DNA of 64,000 bases from Vibrio campbellii CAIM 519 = NBRC 15631 = ATCC 25920 (GCF_002163755.1 NZ_CP015863.1:1364001-1428000); one strand, 5' to 3'; counted from the first letter of the stretch, positions 1-9,273 are shown. Notes: generated by a model not told the origin, from the letters alone. Made by a program: numbers and translations.

Positions 1-2
1 TC

Positions 3-239
3 GAAGAATACGGCAGCCTATCTAATGCTCTATGGCAGTTTGTTGATGGCAAACCTATAGTGAATCATTGGACAGACATGAGCCAAGTGCCAGTCTCTAC
101 GGAACAGTCCAAAGCGATGAGTAAGTTCCTTAAAAAGAAAGGCTTTAAGTTTGTGGGTGAGACTATCTGCTATGCCTTCATGCAAGCGGTCGGCATGGTC
201 GATGACCATATGGTAAGTTGCCCGAAAAAATCCAACTGA
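3..239 (+). CDS. tag: DNA-3-methyladenine glycosylase I, C-terminal part
   Basis: Open frame entering from the left edge and ending at TGA; 78 residues are visible and the start lies outside the window. The segment FKFVGETICYAFMQAVGMVDDH closely matches the conserved C-terminal part of Tag, which excises 3-methyladenine from alkylated DNA in base excision repair. The family usually has about 190 residues, so roughly 60 percent is missing. The last residues, CPKKSN, lack the Cys-rich tail of the E. coli protein. It converges on the SgrR-like gene across about 105 bp in which I see no clear terminator. Confidence 0.85.
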   Translation, partial: EEYGSLSNALWQFVDGKPIVNHWTDMSQVPVSTEQSKAMSKFLKKKGFKFVGETICYAFMQAVGMVDDHMVSCPKKSN

Positions 240-344
240 TCGGTTTTGCTTATTGAATAGCGAATGTTGAAGGAGACTGGCATTAGCGAAAGTGTGTTGT
301 CTAGAGAGACTTAGCACCAAGTAAAGCCAGTTACCCTTTAAATA

Positions 345-1928
345 TTAATTGGGCTGTATCCAAAGCTTGGAAAAGTTACACCAACCAATGGTATTGATTT
401 CAACTCCTGCCACTCTGGAAGGGATCGTTAAGGTTAAATCTTCCGTCGCTAAAATCGATAAAATGTTTTGTTCTGCTAGTTCATGAAGCAAAGTATTGAG
501 TAAGGCTTTTCTTTCCTCAGAGCAAGAAGCGTATCGAGCTAGGTTGAGTACTTCTTTCAAACGGCTGTGCTGGCGCCAAGTCATACATTGTTGCCAATAA
601 GGGTAGAGTTTGAAAAAAGCGAACAAGCTGGTGCTCTGATCCCCCTCCAATCGAATCCCACCTAGGGTGATATCTTGATTCGAGATAGCGCGCCCATACT
701 CAACTTGAAGTGACTTATTTTGGTCAGAAGATGAAGGCAATGCTGTTTGAAGCTTCGCAGAAAACTGCCGGCTTTCATTATTGTCTTCGTAACTAAAACT
801 GATCGGGAATGGTAAAGCTAAACTGCATTTTTCATCACGGCTCATTAGGGTAGAGAAGCCTTGTTTGATTGAGTGAGTTTGCAGCTCTTTATGATTAATA
901 AGCACATAGAAGTGACCGATGTTTTGCGTGCTGACTTGGTAATTCTCCTCTCCTGATTCAAGAAAAAAGAAGTTTTCTGCGCATTTCTTATCCTGCTTCC
1001 ACTCTTCATGGATCCAAATTTCAATGTGTTTTGTTAATGCAGTTTGTCCACAGTAGTGTTCATTTCGGTTGAGTCTCAAAACCTTATCTGAATTGATACC
1101 GACAGAAAATGGGCCAGAACCAATGGGGTGGAACGCAAACTTTTCACTGTGAACAAAACGACTAGGAAGAATGGACGTTTCGGCCCGACTCAATAATGAC
1201 GGAAGTAATGGATCGGGTTCACTAAGGTTGATTTCAATGCAATAAGGTGTCACAGCAGAGATGGTATCAATGTGGTCATACAAACCACGCCAATAATGGG
1301 AGTTCACCAGTGCATTTAAGCTAGTTGCCACGTCTTCAGCGGTCACATTCGTCTTGTCATGAAACATCGCACTGCTGCTTAAATGAAAGCGCCAGCAAGT
1401 GTGGGAGTGCGAACTAGACCAATGGTGTGCGAGATTGGGGTGAATGGCGCTTCCATCGTGGCTTACTAAGGTCTGAAATACCTCGTGGATTAAGTGGCGT
1501 TCAGTACGTCCCATCGCAAAGTGGGGATGAAGCCAATCCAGTTTACGATGAAAGGGTGCATAGATGGTGTTTTCGCTGTTGTGGGCGGTATGAGCCAAGT
1601 ATCGTTTTAAGTTGGAGGCGACACTTCGGTCATGGAAACCAACAAGCTGGTGGGCGAGATCATATCGCTCTTGGCCAATGGCATGGTCAACGGCCTGATA
1701 GCAAGCGGTGACCGGTTCTTGTAAGCAAACTAATTCACCTTTCTGACCGCGTCCTTTCATGGGAGTCCATGTCAGCCATAGATACTCGCCCATTTGTTTC
1801 AATAGCGTGCGAGCGTGACGATCACTGCAATGGAAAGCATCCGCAATCTCGCCAATGTGAATATGGGTTTTTCCGGGACCTACTTTCTTGAATAGATCCT
1901 CATACAATTCCAGCTTACGTTTATTCAT
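345..1928 (-). CDS. SgrR-family transcriptional regulator
   Basis: 527 residues. The N-terminal ~115 residues form an SgrR-type winged-helix DNA-binding domain (conserved segment CSDRHARTLLKQM); residues ~160-450 resemble the periplasmic oligopeptide-binding (SBP family 5) fold, here used as a cytoplasmic ligand sensor. In E. coli SgrR activates the sgrS small RNA under glucose-phosphate stress; several Vibrio paralogues exist whose ligands are unknown, so the sgrR symbol is not given. The gene starts 5 nt after the stop of the small upstream gene, indicating co-transcription. No SgrS-like RNA was recognised nearby. Confidence 0.8.
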   Translation of the reverse strand: MNKRKLELYEDLFKKVGPGKTHIHIGEIADAFHCSDRHARTLLKQMGEYLWLTWTPMKGRGQKGELVCLQEPVTACYQAVDHAIGQERYDLAHQLVGFHDRSVASNLKRYLAHTAHNSENTIYAPFHRKLDWLHPHFAMGRTERHLIHEVFQTLVSHDGSAIHPNLAHHWSSSHSHTCWRFHLSSSAMFHDKTNVTAEDVATSLNALVNSHYWRGLYDHIDTISAVTPYCIEINLSEPDPLLPSLLSRAETSILPSRFVHSEKFAFHPIGSGPFSVGINSDKVLRLNRNEHYCGQTALTKHIEIWIHEEWKQDKKCAENFFFLESGEENYQVSTQNIGHFYVLINHKELQTHSIKQGFSTLMSRDEKCSLALPFPISFSYEDNNESRQFSAKLQTALPSSSDQNKSLQVEYGRAISNQDITLGGIRLEGDQSTSLFAFFKLYPYWQQCMTWRQHSRLKEVLNLARYASCSEERKALLNTLLHELAEQNILSILATEDLTLTIPSRVAGVEINTIGWCNFSKLWIQPN

Positions 1929-1933
1929 TATTT

Positions 1934-2149
1934 TTATCGTTGTTCTTTTTTAGCTTCCGGATGTGCACTGCCATTGTCTGATACGAGGGAGAGGGCTTCT
2001 TCGCTAAATTGGGTTGTGTCAAAGACCTCGTCTAAACGTTGGATTCTCTCGGCAGGCGTTAAATAGAACATCTTAGCCAAGAGCCCACGCTTCATCTCGT
2101 AATTATGGCTGGTTTGAATAAAGTTTACGATATAACGGAATGCGCTCAT
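1934..2149 (-). CDS. small conserved hypothetical protein
   Basis: 71 residues, mostly helical and charged, with no signal peptide, membrane segment or recognised motif. It lies immediately upstream of the SgrR-like gene with a 5-nt gap, which is the main argument that it is a real gene and co-transcribed. A bridging terminator-like hairpin at 2204-2238 separates it from the lipase foldase gene upstream. I do not recognise the family. A role linked to the regulator is inferred from position only. Confidence 0.6.
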   Translation of the reverse strand: MSAFRYIVNFIQTSHNYEMKRGLLAKMFYLTPAERIQRLDEVFDTTQFSEEALSLVSDNGSAHPEAKKEQR

Positions 2150-2203
2150 TGTTTATTACCTCTTTGCTTTGGGAACAAACAGGTTAAGTGACGAGACAAA
2201 AAT

Positions 2204-2238
2204 AAAACCGGAACAGATTTTTAGTCTGTTCCGGTTTT
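2204..2238 (-). terminator. intrinsic terminator of the lipase operon
   Basis: Perfect 14-bp arms (AAAACCGGAACAGA and its complement) around a 7-nt loop, with T-rich flanks on both sides. It lies about 85 nt past the foldase stop codon on the minus strand and just ahead of the small gene at 1934-2149. Confidence 0.8.
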
Positions 2239-2322
2239 ATCGGATGGATCACTCAAATTGTCTGTATGCGAAGGGAGTCGAGCGAGTGACTCTCACTAAT
2301 AAATCGCACCTGACTCCTTGTC

Positions 2323-3177
2323 TTATCTTTGCTTGCTATCATGAATTCTTTCTAATGCTTCGATGCGACGCCACTGTTTTTCTTCAAAACTCTGTTCTCT
2401 GAGTCCGGCAATTTCTAAGTTCTTTTCTTCCTCGCCGAGAAAATCGTTGTTCAAGATCTCAGCTCGCTTCTTCAAATAGTCGTCGAGTGAGGAATTGAAA
2501 GCTGCTCGTTTGTCATCCAGCGCTTGGAGGCGCTGAGCACCTTCTTCACCGACTAAATCAACACGAGTCAAATACTTCTCTTGTGCGTCCATTCCTGAGG
2601 CTTGATTAAGCTGCAAGACCAGTGCGTTATTACGCTCACTTTGTTGAATGTACTCAGGTTGTGCAGCGAGGGTTTCTTCTAGCATTTGCTGATGAGTATT
2701 CGCATCTAACTTGGCTGCTTGAATAACAAGCTTATCAATGGCTAGTTGACGTAGCCTGTTTTCCTCATCGAACAGTTGGGCAATTTGCTCGTCAGTAAAA
2801 AACGTTCTTTGCATCGCTCGGATCGCATCATCGAGCCGCTTTAATTCTTGTAACGATAATGACCCCCCTTCAAAAGGTTCCAGCTTAGAGAGCGCTTCTT
2901 TGTAAGCGAGATAAGTGTCGAACAACTCATAACTGATGCCGAGGGCGTTTTTCTGCGACTCATCAGCATTCACAGTCGCTTTTATCGCTTCAAGGTCTTG
3001 CTCTCCCAAACTGCTTAAAGAGTACTCGAAGAAATCTTTCTGAGAGGATAGGTCAACAGTGGTGTCTTGTTGTGATTTCACCTTTATTAGGTTTGATGAT
3101 TGAGGTTGGTACAGGAAAGCCGCTCCCACACTAACCAGTGATACAATGGACAATGTGATAAGAGCGACTTTTTTCAT
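2323..3177 (-). CDS. lifO: lipase-specific foldase (lipase chaperone)
   Basis: 284 residues with an N-terminal membrane anchor (residues ~5-23) and a mostly helical, Glu/Lys/Gln-rich periplasmic domain. Residues 47-59, KDFFEYSLSSLGE, are a variant of the foldase signature RxxFDY(F/C)LSAxGE. Steric foldases of this family stay attached to the inner membrane and fold the partner lipase in the periplasm before type II secretion. The gene follows the lipase after a 13-nt gap, the standard lipase-foldase order. The first signature residue is Lys rather than Arg, a mild departure. Identification is firm from motif plus context. Confidence 0.9.
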   Translation of the reverse strand: MKKVALITLSIVSLVSVGAAFLYQPQSSNLIKVKSQQDTTVDLSSQKDFFEYSLSSLGEQDLEAIKATVNADESQKNALGISYELFDTYLAYKEALSKLEPFEGGSLSLQELKRLDDAIRAMQRTFFTDEQIAQLFDEENRLRQLAIDKLVIQAAKLDANTHQQMLEETLAAQPEYIQQSERNNALVLQLNQASGMDAQEKYLTRVDLVGEEGAQRLQALDDKRAAFNSSLDDYLKKRAEILNNDFLGEEEKNLEIAGLREQSFEEKQWRRIEALERIHDSKQR

Positions 3178-3190
3178 GATGGCTTCCTCA

Positions 3191-4117
3191 TTATAAACCC
3201 TGTAGTTTCAGGCGATTAGCATGCTGGCGATATAACGTCACTGGGTCAGTCTCGAACAGGTGGTGGATACCAAGCAGTCCGTTTATTTCATCCAGATGAT
3301 TCATCTTGTAATCATCACGAATAACTTTGCCGAGGTGAGTGCTACATGCATCGACAAGACCGTCGTTGGGGCCATCAAATGCCAAGCCTAAAACCACCAT
3401 TGCACCGTCAGTTGGGTCAAATAGGTTGGTAAAGTTCGAAGAGCCTGTCCATGAATAGTAATACACGCCATTCGATGCCAATAAGTCGCCGTCTCCACAT
3501 GCACTGGTTGGAATACCTTCAGGATAATATTGGTTGAACTCAAGTGAACCCTCAGTAGTGAGTGCGGCTAAAGAAGCGAGCGGATCTTGGTCAAGATCGG
3601 AACCGCCAGACAGTAGGTTGATCAAGGTTACGATTCCTTCTGCCAACTTTACTGCCACGCCTTCACTGATGGAGCCTTCTGGAACGGTATTTCTTACGAT
3701 GTCCGCCACTTTGGAGCCTTTATTTACACCACCAATGCTAGTAACGGATGCTACTAAATCGGGACGTATTGAAGCAACATAGCGTGTTGTCGGGCCGCCA
3801 TGGCTATGCCCAATCAAGTTAACTTTTTCCGCACCTGTTGCGGCAAGTAGCGTTTCAACTTGAGCAAGAAGCTGTTCTCCACGTGCCTCGCTGCTGTTGG
3901 TCGCAGACACTTGCGCGACATAAACCGTTGCGCCATCTTTGGTTAGAGAGTGTGGGATGCCATAAAAGTAATCCACTCCGGCAAGGGTATCAAAGCCGAA
4001 CAGTCCATGAACGAGGACAATGGGGTATTTGGTTTCTGTGTAACCACTGGCGTTGGCAGATGCAAAGGGTAAGGTGCTTAAAACGAAAAGCATTGTTGTT
4101 ATGAATTTGAGTTTCAA
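3191..4117 (-). CDS. lipA: secreted triacylglycerol lipase, foldase-dependent
   Basis: 308 residues from a TTG start at 4117, chosen because AAGGAG lies at the right distance and a clean signal peptide follows at once (cleavage near ANA-SG, residue ~23). The frame is open for 60 more codons upstream, but these carry no homology. Features of a Pseudomonas-type (family I) lipase: oxyanion motif VHGLFG near residue 36, nucleophile in GHSHGG (Ser ~105), Asp in NDGLVD and His in NHLDEIN near the C-terminus, and two cysteines (ACGDGD, DACSTH) placed for a disulfide. It hydrolyses extracellular triglycerides after folding by the adjacent foldase and type II export. Confidence 0.9.
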   Translation of the reverse strand: MKLKFITTMLFVLSTLPFASANASGYTETKYPIVLVHGLFGFDTLAGVDYFYGIPHSLTKDGATVYVAQVSATNSSEARGEQLLAQVETLLAATGAEKVNLIGHSHGGPTTRYVASIRPDLVASVTSIGGVNKGSKVADIVRNTVPEGSISEGVAVKLAEGIVTLINLLSGGSDLDQDPLASLAALTTEGSLEFNQYYPEGIPTSACGDGDLLASNGVYYYSWTGSSNFTNLFDPTDGAMVVLGLAFDGPNDGLVDACSTHLGKVIRDDYKMNHLDEINGLLGIHHLFETDPVTLYRQHANRLKLQGL

Positions 4118-4328
4118 AACTATCTCCTTGTAGTATGATCTCTTGTCAATTTTATAAATTAGAAGATAAGTTTTGAGGGTGAGAAGTTCATTTGTAGCGC
4201 ATTTTCTTGTTCTGTGATTACTCAAAAGAAAATCAACAGATTCAATGAACATTAAACTCATGAATATTAGAATGTTAGTTAATTCTAATTGAGACAATGG
4301 CTTGGTTGAGTGATGGCCGAGGGAAGAA

Positions 4329-4355
4329 AAATAGCCTCGAAGTGCGAGGCTATTT
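4329..4355 (-). terminator. intrinsic terminator after metC
   Basis: 11-bp arms AAATAGCCTCG / CGAGGCTATTT around a 5-nt loop, followed on the minus strand by a T-rich tract. It lies 19 nt past the metC stop. Confidence 0.85.
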
Positions 4356-4373
4356 GATAGATATTCTGAATGC

Positions 4374-5579
4374 TTATAAAGACGCTTCTTTTTCTAGCAC
4401 TAGCGCATTGTATCGTGCGAAGCCGGCTTCTAGGTCTGCAATTAAGTCTTCGACATCCTCGAGTCCGATGTGAAGACGTACTAGTGTGCCCTCGAAGTTT
4501 GGATTTGCAACGGTACGTAAGCTGCTAAAGCTTTTCGGCTCGTTGGCTAAAATCAAACTCTCATAGCCACCCCATGAATAACCCATGCTGAAGTGTTTCA
4601 TGCCATCCAACAATGCTGTGGTTGCTTTCGGGTACGAGCTTTTCAATACGAACGAGAACAGGCCGTTACCACCGGTAAAGTCGCGCTTAAAGAACTCATG
4701 ACCAGGGCAGCTTTCTAGGGCAGGGTGACGAATGTGATCGACTTCAGGGCGGCTTGCCAACCACTGTGCGACTTTTAGGCTGTTTTCTGCATGCTGACGT
4801 AAGCGAACATCCAAAGTACGAATACCGCGCAGGCCAAGGTATGCATCGTCAGGAGAAACACATTGACCCATCAGGTAGCTTTGCTCACGTAATTGGTCCC
4901 AGTATTTCTCAGAAGCAACCGCTGTTCCCAACATTACATCAGAGTGACCAACAATGTACTTGGTTGCTGCCTGAATAGAGATATCGACGCCGTGGTCAAA
5001 TGGGGAGAAGTTCACGCCTGCGCCCCAAGTATTATCCAGCATCACGATGATTTCACGCTCATGGGCGATGCTTGCCATCGTCGGAACGTCCATCACTTCC
5101 ATTGTGATTGAGCCAGGAGACTCTAAGAAAAGGATTTTGGTATTCGGTTGAATAAGGTCACGAATACCTTCACCAATCATAGGATCAAAGTAAGTCGTTT
5201 CGACGCCCATCTTCTTCATGATGGTGTCGCAGAAATCGCGGGTCGGTTCGTAACAGGTATCGACCATTAGGATGTGATCGCCCGTCTCAACAAAAGACAG
5301 GACCGCATTAGAAATCGCAGCGGTACCACATGGGTAAAGGGCACAGCCCGCACCGCCTTCCACTTCAACCATGGCATCTTGAAAGGCAAAGTGTGTGTTC
5401 GTGCCGCGACGCCCGTAGAACAGAGTTTTGTTGGTGCGATTGATCATCGCTTGGTTTTTTTCTGCAACGGTATCAAACACGATGGTGGAAGCTCGCTGAA
5501 CTGGTGGGTTAACCACACCGTTAGTCCACTTCTTGTCACGACCAGCGGTGACGAGTTTGGTCTTCTTGCCTTCTGACAT
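4374..5579 (-). CDS. metC: cystathionine beta-lyase
   Basis: 401 residues, a full-length PLP enzyme of the Cys/Met-metabolism family. It cleaves cystathionine to homocysteine, pyruvate and ammonia in methionine synthesis in the cytoplasm. The PLP-binding lysine is Lys207 in QAATKYIVGHSDVMLGT; YGRRGT near residue 56 binds the phosphate of the neighbouring subunit, and LDNTWGAG near 181 holds the conserved Asp. Closest in feel to the MetC branch rather than MetB. It stands alone between two terminators. No MetJ box was identified in the short upstream gap. Confidence 0.88.
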   Translation of the reverse strand: MSEGKKTKLVTAGRDKKWTNGVVNPPVQRASTIVFDTVAEKNQAMINRTNKTLFYGRRGTNTHFAFQDAMVEVEGGAGCALYPCGTAAISNAVLSFVETGDHILMVDTCYEPTRDFCDTIMKKMGVETTYFDPMIGEGIRDLIQPNTKILFLESPGSITMEVMDVPTMASIAHEREIIVMLDNTWGAGVNFSPFDHGVDISIQAATKYIVGHSDVMLGTAVASEKYWDQLREQSYLMGQCVSPDDAYLGLRGIRTLDVRLRQHAENSLKVAQWLASRPEVDHIRHPALESCPGHEFFKRDFTGGNGLFSFVLKSSYPKATTALLDGMKHFSMGYSWGGYESLILANEPKSFSSLRTVANPNFEGTLVRLHIGLEDVEDLIADLEAGFARYNALVLEKEASL

Positions 5580-5711
5580 AAAAATTCCCTGTCTAAATTA
5601 CGATTTTCAATATTTAAAACATGGAGCAAGGGTGGTTTGCAAGGGAAAAATAGAAATGAAACGACTTGTCCGAGCATCACTCGAAAAACAGTGGTATGGG
5701 GCGTAAAAAAT

Positions 5712-5740
5712 AAAACCGACAGCATGAATCTGTCGGTTTT
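5712..5740 (-). terminator. intrinsic terminator after cls
   Basis: AAAACCGACAG and its complement around a 7-nt loop, followed on the minus strand by TTTTATTTTTT. Located 30 nt past the cardiolipin synthase stop. Confidence 0.85.
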
Positions 5741-5769
5741 ATTGAGATTTTGCGGCTTTATCTTATTTA

Positions 5770-7224
5770 TTACAGTAATGGGTTAAATAGATAGAAAACG
5801 CGCTCTAAAAAGCGGGAAAAGATACTGCGCTTTGCCCACTCATTTTTGTCGACCGTATGTGACTGTTGGACGTAAGCGTCTTGTAGTGATGACATTTGTT
5901 TGGTGAACTCTTCATCATCTACCGCAAGCGTCACTTCAAAGTTCAGCCATAAACTACGCATATCCATGTTTACTGTGCCAACCAAACAGAATTGCTCATC
6001 AATGACGACGGACTTAGTGTGCAGCAAGCCACCATAGAACTCGTAGATTTTCACACCCGCTGCCATTAGCTCACTGTAGAAGGCACGTGATGCCCATTGC
6101 ACCATCATGGAGTCGTTTTTATGAGGAATGATAAGCTCTACATCAATGCCTCGTTGTGCGGTCATCTTCAATGTTTCAAGTAGGTCAGAACTTGGAACAA
6201 AGTAAGGTGTCGTGATCCTCACAGAACGATTCGCTTGGTTGATTGCCAAGGTTAACACTTGGTAAATCAAGTACTCCGGCATACCCGGACCTGATGGTAC
6301 GACTTGAATCGGGTGTTGAAATTCATCATTATCTACTCGGCATTCAGGGTGAGTCGGTAGCTGACGCTCGCCAGTTTCTACTTCCCAATCCCAACAGTGG
6401 ATAGCACTCAATACGTTCACCGTCGGGCCAGTAATGCGCACCATGATGTCAATCCACTGACCGACACCGCTGCTTTGTTTAAAGAAAGCAGGATCGACCA
6501 AGTTCATTGAACCTGTGTAGGCGATCTCGTCATCAATCACGATGATCTTGCGGTGCTGACGCAAATCAAGACGGCGTAGAAAGATACGCCACATTTTTAC
6601 TTCTAATGCTTGCACCACATCGATGCCCGCATCTTTCATCATCTTGTACCAAGGACTGCGGAAGAAGCGCGGGCTACCGGCTGAGTCGAGCAGCAGCTTA
6701 ACATCCACGCCACGCTTCGCCGCTTGAATCAATGCAGAAGCAACAGAGTCGGCTAAGCCGCCCGGATGCCAAATGTAGAACACCATGCGGATGCTGTGTT
6801 GTGCATTTTCAATGTCTTTAATAATGGAGTGAAGGATTTCATCCGGTGACTGTTGAAGCGAAAGCGTGTTGCCACTCAGAGCTGGAAGGCCCAAACGGTT
6901 GTTACACAATTCATCAATGCGGTAGATATGACGCCCCATTGCTTCTGGAACATGTGCGTTACAATCATTTAACTGAGTGAACCATTGTTGGAACGGTGTG
7001 AACATCACTTTGGCCCGTTCTGCACGTTTTCGGCCAAGGTTAAGCTCACCAAATAAGAAATAACAGGCAACACCTAGCACTGGCAGGATGTAGATGATCA
7101 TCAGCCATGCGAGGGAGACGCTAACAGCACGACGCTTTAAAACGACGCGAATAGTAACACCAGCAACGAGAAACCAGTAGAGCCCGATGCCAGCGAGGGT
7201 GATAAAGTGATAGACCTTGTCCAT
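5770..7224 (-). CDS. cls: cardiolipin synthase A
   Basis: 484 residues from the ATG at 7224; an in-frame ATG nine codons earlier (7251) is possible, but alignment with E. coli ClsA (486 residues) starts at MDKVYHF, and neither start has a strong ribosome site. Two N-terminal membrane helices (about 5-27 and 35-57) precede two phospholipase-D domains with complete HKD motifs: HRKIIVIDD near residue 220 and HTKSVVIDE near 400. The enzyme condenses two phosphatidylglycerols into cardiolipin and glycerol at the inner membrane. It is monocistronic and divergent from the sodium-dependent transporter. Confidence 0.92.
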   Translation of the reverse strand: MDKVYHFITLAGIGLYWFLVAGVTIRVVLKRRAVSVSLAWLMIIYILPVLGVACYFLFGELNLGRKRAERAKVMFTPFQQWFTQLNDCNAHVPEAMGRHIYRIDELCNNRLGLPALSGNTLSLQQSPDEILHSIIKDIENAQHSIRMVFYIWHPGGLADSVASALIQAAKRGVDVKLLLDSAGSPRFFRSPWYKMMKDAGIDVVQALEVKMWRIFLRRLDLRQHRKIIVIDDEIAYTGSMNLVDPAFFKQSSGVGQWIDIMVRITGPTVNVLSAIHCWDWEVETGERQLPTHPECRVDNDEFQHPIQVVPSGPGMPEYLIYQVLTLAINQANRSVRITTPYFVPSSDLLETLKMTAQRGIDVELIIPHKNDSMMVQWASRAFYSELMAAGVKIYEFYGGLLHTKSVVIDEQFCLVGTVNMDMRSLWLNFEVTLAVDDEEFTKQMSSLQDAYVQQSHTVDKNEWAKRSIFSRFLERVFYLFNPLL

Positions 7225-7451
7225 ATACGCCAAAAGTAATAAGCCCAACATGGATATTAAGCGTAAATGCCGGAACGGGAAACTATTTTCATAACCCTAA
7301 GGCAGAACGACTTTGTAATGTGAAATGAATTTTATAACGGGGGTTTGTGTTACTGATGTGTGAAAAGTCGGACGAAACATTATCTTTTGCACAAAAAAGC
7401 AGCATTTAGCGTGAACAATAATACATTTGTTCGATAAATGTGCTGATCGGG

Positions 7452-7472
7452 GTTTCAATTTTAAATTGAAAC
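7452..7472. promoter_or_regulatory. palindromic operator candidate upstream of the NSS transporter
   Basis: Perfect 10-bp inverted repeat, GTTTCAATTT / AAATTGAAAC, with a single central T, about 125 nt upstream of the transporter start in the divergent cls/transporter region. There is no T-tract, so it is more likely a protein-binding site than a terminator. The binding protein is unknown. Confidence 0.4.
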
Positions 7473-7596
7473 TGCTTTACTGACCATACATAGAGCGTCA
7501 TACAAACATCTTATAAAGTGTACATTAATATTTACACGAACATATTCTAGACGCCTATCTCTATGCAAACACAACAAAACATTTTGGAGAAAAAGC

Positions 7597-9024
7597 GTGG
7601 CTACAAATACAGCAGCACCACGTGATACGTGGGGGTCTAAACTAGGCTTCGTAATGGCAGCAGCGGGTTCCGCTGTCGGTTTAGGCAATATATGGAAATT
7701 CCCTTACACAGCTGGTGAGAGCGGCGGCGGTGCGTTCGTTGCAATTTACCTTTTGTTTGTTATTTTTATCGGCTTTAGCGTCATGCTTACTGAGTTCGCT
7801 ATTGGTCGTAAGACAGGTCTTTCAGCGGTAGGTGCTTTCAAATCGAATGATCGCCGTTGGACATTTACCGGTGTTATCGGCGTACTGAGTGGTCTATTGA
7901 TCATGGGTTTCTACCCTGTAGTAGGTGGCTGGGCGCTAGCGTACATCTTCAAAGTAGGTGGTGGTCTGCTAAGTACTCCTGAAGCAATTGGTGACAGCTT
8001 CGGCGGCTTCATTTCTGATCCAGTTCAACCGCTACTGTGGATGGGTGTTTACCTATTCCTTAACATCGTTATCGTAATGAAGGGTATTTCCGGCGGTATC
8101 GAAAAAGCGGGTAAAATCCTGATGCCTCTTCTATTCCTTATCCTGATCGTTGTATCGGTGAAAGGTCTGATGCTACCGGGTGCAATGGCGGGTCTTGAAT
8201 TCCTATTCATGCCAGACTTCTCGAAAGTGGACAGCAATGTTGTTCTAGCGGCGCTAGGCCAAGCATTCTTCTCACTATCTCTTGGTATGGGTTGTATGAT
8301 GACGTACGGTTCTTACCTTAAGAAGAAAGAGAACCTAGTTCAGACTACAGGTATGGTTACTGCGATGGACACTGGTGTTGCTATCCTTGCTGGTGTTGCA
8401 ATGTTCCCAGCGATGTTCGCATTCGGTATGGAACCAGCAGCAGGTCCAGGTCTAGTATTCGTTGTTGTACCTCAGCTTTTTGCTGAAATGGGCGGCGTAA
8501 TTGGCCTTCTATTTGCTTTGATGTTCTTCATCGGTCTAACAGTAGCGGCACTGACGTCTTCAGTATCTCTATTGGAAGTTGTGGTTTCTTACCTAATCGA
8601 TGAGAAAGGCCTGAAGCGTTCAACAGCAGTACTTTCTGCAAGTGTCGTAATGGCATCACTATGTGTGTTTGCATCACTATCGCTTGGCGGTGTTGGTCCA
8701 ACACTATTCGGTACAGGTGCATTCGACATCTTCGACCTACTAACAGATAAGATCTTCCTAGCGGTTGGCGGTATGTTGGTATGTATCTTCGCAGGCTGGC
8801 GTCTAAACCGTGCTGACCTTGAGAAAGAGATCACTAACGACGGTAAAGTATCTTTCCCACTATTTGGTCTTTGGTACAACCTAGTGAAATACGTAATCCC
8901 AGTTGCTATCGCTATCGTAGCCTTCATGGGTATCAAGTCTGGTTTCGACAGCGGTAAGGGCGAAATCATGCTACTAGGTATCGGCATCATTGCTCTAGCG
9001 GGTATCTTCTCTAAGAAGCTATAA
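7597..9024 (+). CDS. sodium-dependent transporter, NSS/SNF family
   Basis: 475 residues from a GTG start preceded by GGAGA at 7586-7590. Eleven to twelve hydrophobic segments span the protein. The N-terminal signature GSAVGLGNIWKFPY (about residues 24-37) is the unwound helix-1 region that binds sodium and substrate in LeuT-type carriers. Members import amino acids or related amines with sodium, which suits a marine bacterium. The substrate cannot be read from the sequence. The gene is monocistronic, with a strong terminator at 9059. Confidence 0.88.
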   Translation: MATNTAAPRDTWGSKLGFVMAAAGSAVGLGNIWKFPYTAGESGGGAFVAIYLLFVIFIGFSVMLTEFAIGRKTGLSAVGAFKSNDRRWTFTGVIGVLSGLLIMGFYPVVGGWALAYIFKVGGGLLSTPEAIGDSFGGFISDPVQPLLWMGVYLFLNIVIVMKGISGGIEKAGKILMPLLFLILIVVSVKGLMLPGAMAGLEFLFMPDFSKVDSNVVLAALGQAFFSLSLGMGCMMTYGSYLKKKENLVQTTGMVTAMDTGVAILAGVAMFPAMFAFGMEPAAGPGLVFVVVPQLFAEMGGVIGLLFALMFFIGLTVAALTSSVSLLEVVVSYLIDEKGLKRSTAVLSASVVMASLCVFASLSLGGVGPTLFGTGAFDIFDLLTDKIFLAVGGMLVCIFAGWRLNRADLEKEITNDGKVSFPLFGLWYNLVKYVIPVAIAIVAFMGIKSGFDSGKGEIMLLGIGIIALAGIFSKKL

Positions 9025-9058
9025 GCGAACAGCAATCAGCCAAATTCGAAAATTAATA

Positions 9059-9084
9059 AGCGGGAGTCTTCATAGACTCCCGCT
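9059..9084 (+). terminator. intrinsic terminator after the NSS transporter
   Basis: AGCGGGAGTCT / AGACTCCCGCT around a TCAT loop, then six T. The other side is A/T rich, so it may also stop minus-strand transcripts from the small frame at 9118-9273. Confidence 0.9.
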
Positions 9085-9117
9085 TTTTTATATTCATTAT
9101 TTATAGGATTGATGGAA

Positions 9118-9273
9118 TTAATATCGATAATGGGTATTCAGTGTGAGATAGATGGTTTGAACCTCAGGGTGTAAGAACTGGAAGCGCTGGTGGGCAAGTT
9201 TAAGCTCGCCTAATTGCTTAGAATCGGTATACTTCTGGCTCCAAACGTGGAGCCAGTTTTTTATGTTCGACAT
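9118..9273 (-). CDS. possible small protein (51 residues), divergent-overlapping
   Basis: 51-residue frame from ATG at 9273, overlapping by 11 nt the start of the plus-strand pseudouridine synthase. Composition looks protein-like (three Trp/His-rich turns at the start, KQLGELKLAHQRFQFLHPE in the middle, YRY end) and the frame stops just before the terminator at 9059-9084. The ribosome site is weak (GGATGG rather far upstream). Codons ~6-13 lie inside a perfect hairpin at 9235-9256, so the region may instead be a regulatory leader of the opposite strand. Family not recognised. Confidence 0.35.
   Translation of the reverse strand: MSNIKNWLHVWSQKYTDSKQLGELKLAHQRFQFLHPEVQTIYLTLNTHYRY
9235..9262 (+). 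promoter_or_regulatory. terminator-like hairpin abutting the pseudouridine synthase start
   Basis: Perfect 9-bp stem CTGGCTCCA / TGGAGCCAG with loop AACG, followed by exactly six T and then the ATG of the next gene at 9263. The only Shine-Dalgarno-like sequence, GGAG at 9249-9252, lies inside the stem. Either a terminator for incoming transcripts, an attenuator, or a translation-blocking hairpin. Confidence 0.6.

Noticed and set aside
1427..1711. 94-codon plus-strand frame inside the SgrR-like gene.
   Set aside because: Opposite-strand shadow of a clearly homologous coding region.
4118..4297. 60-codon upstream extension of the lipase gene to an ATG at 4297.
   Set aside because: It has no homology or ribosome site, whereas the TTG at 4117 has AAGGAG and opens directly into a signal peptide.
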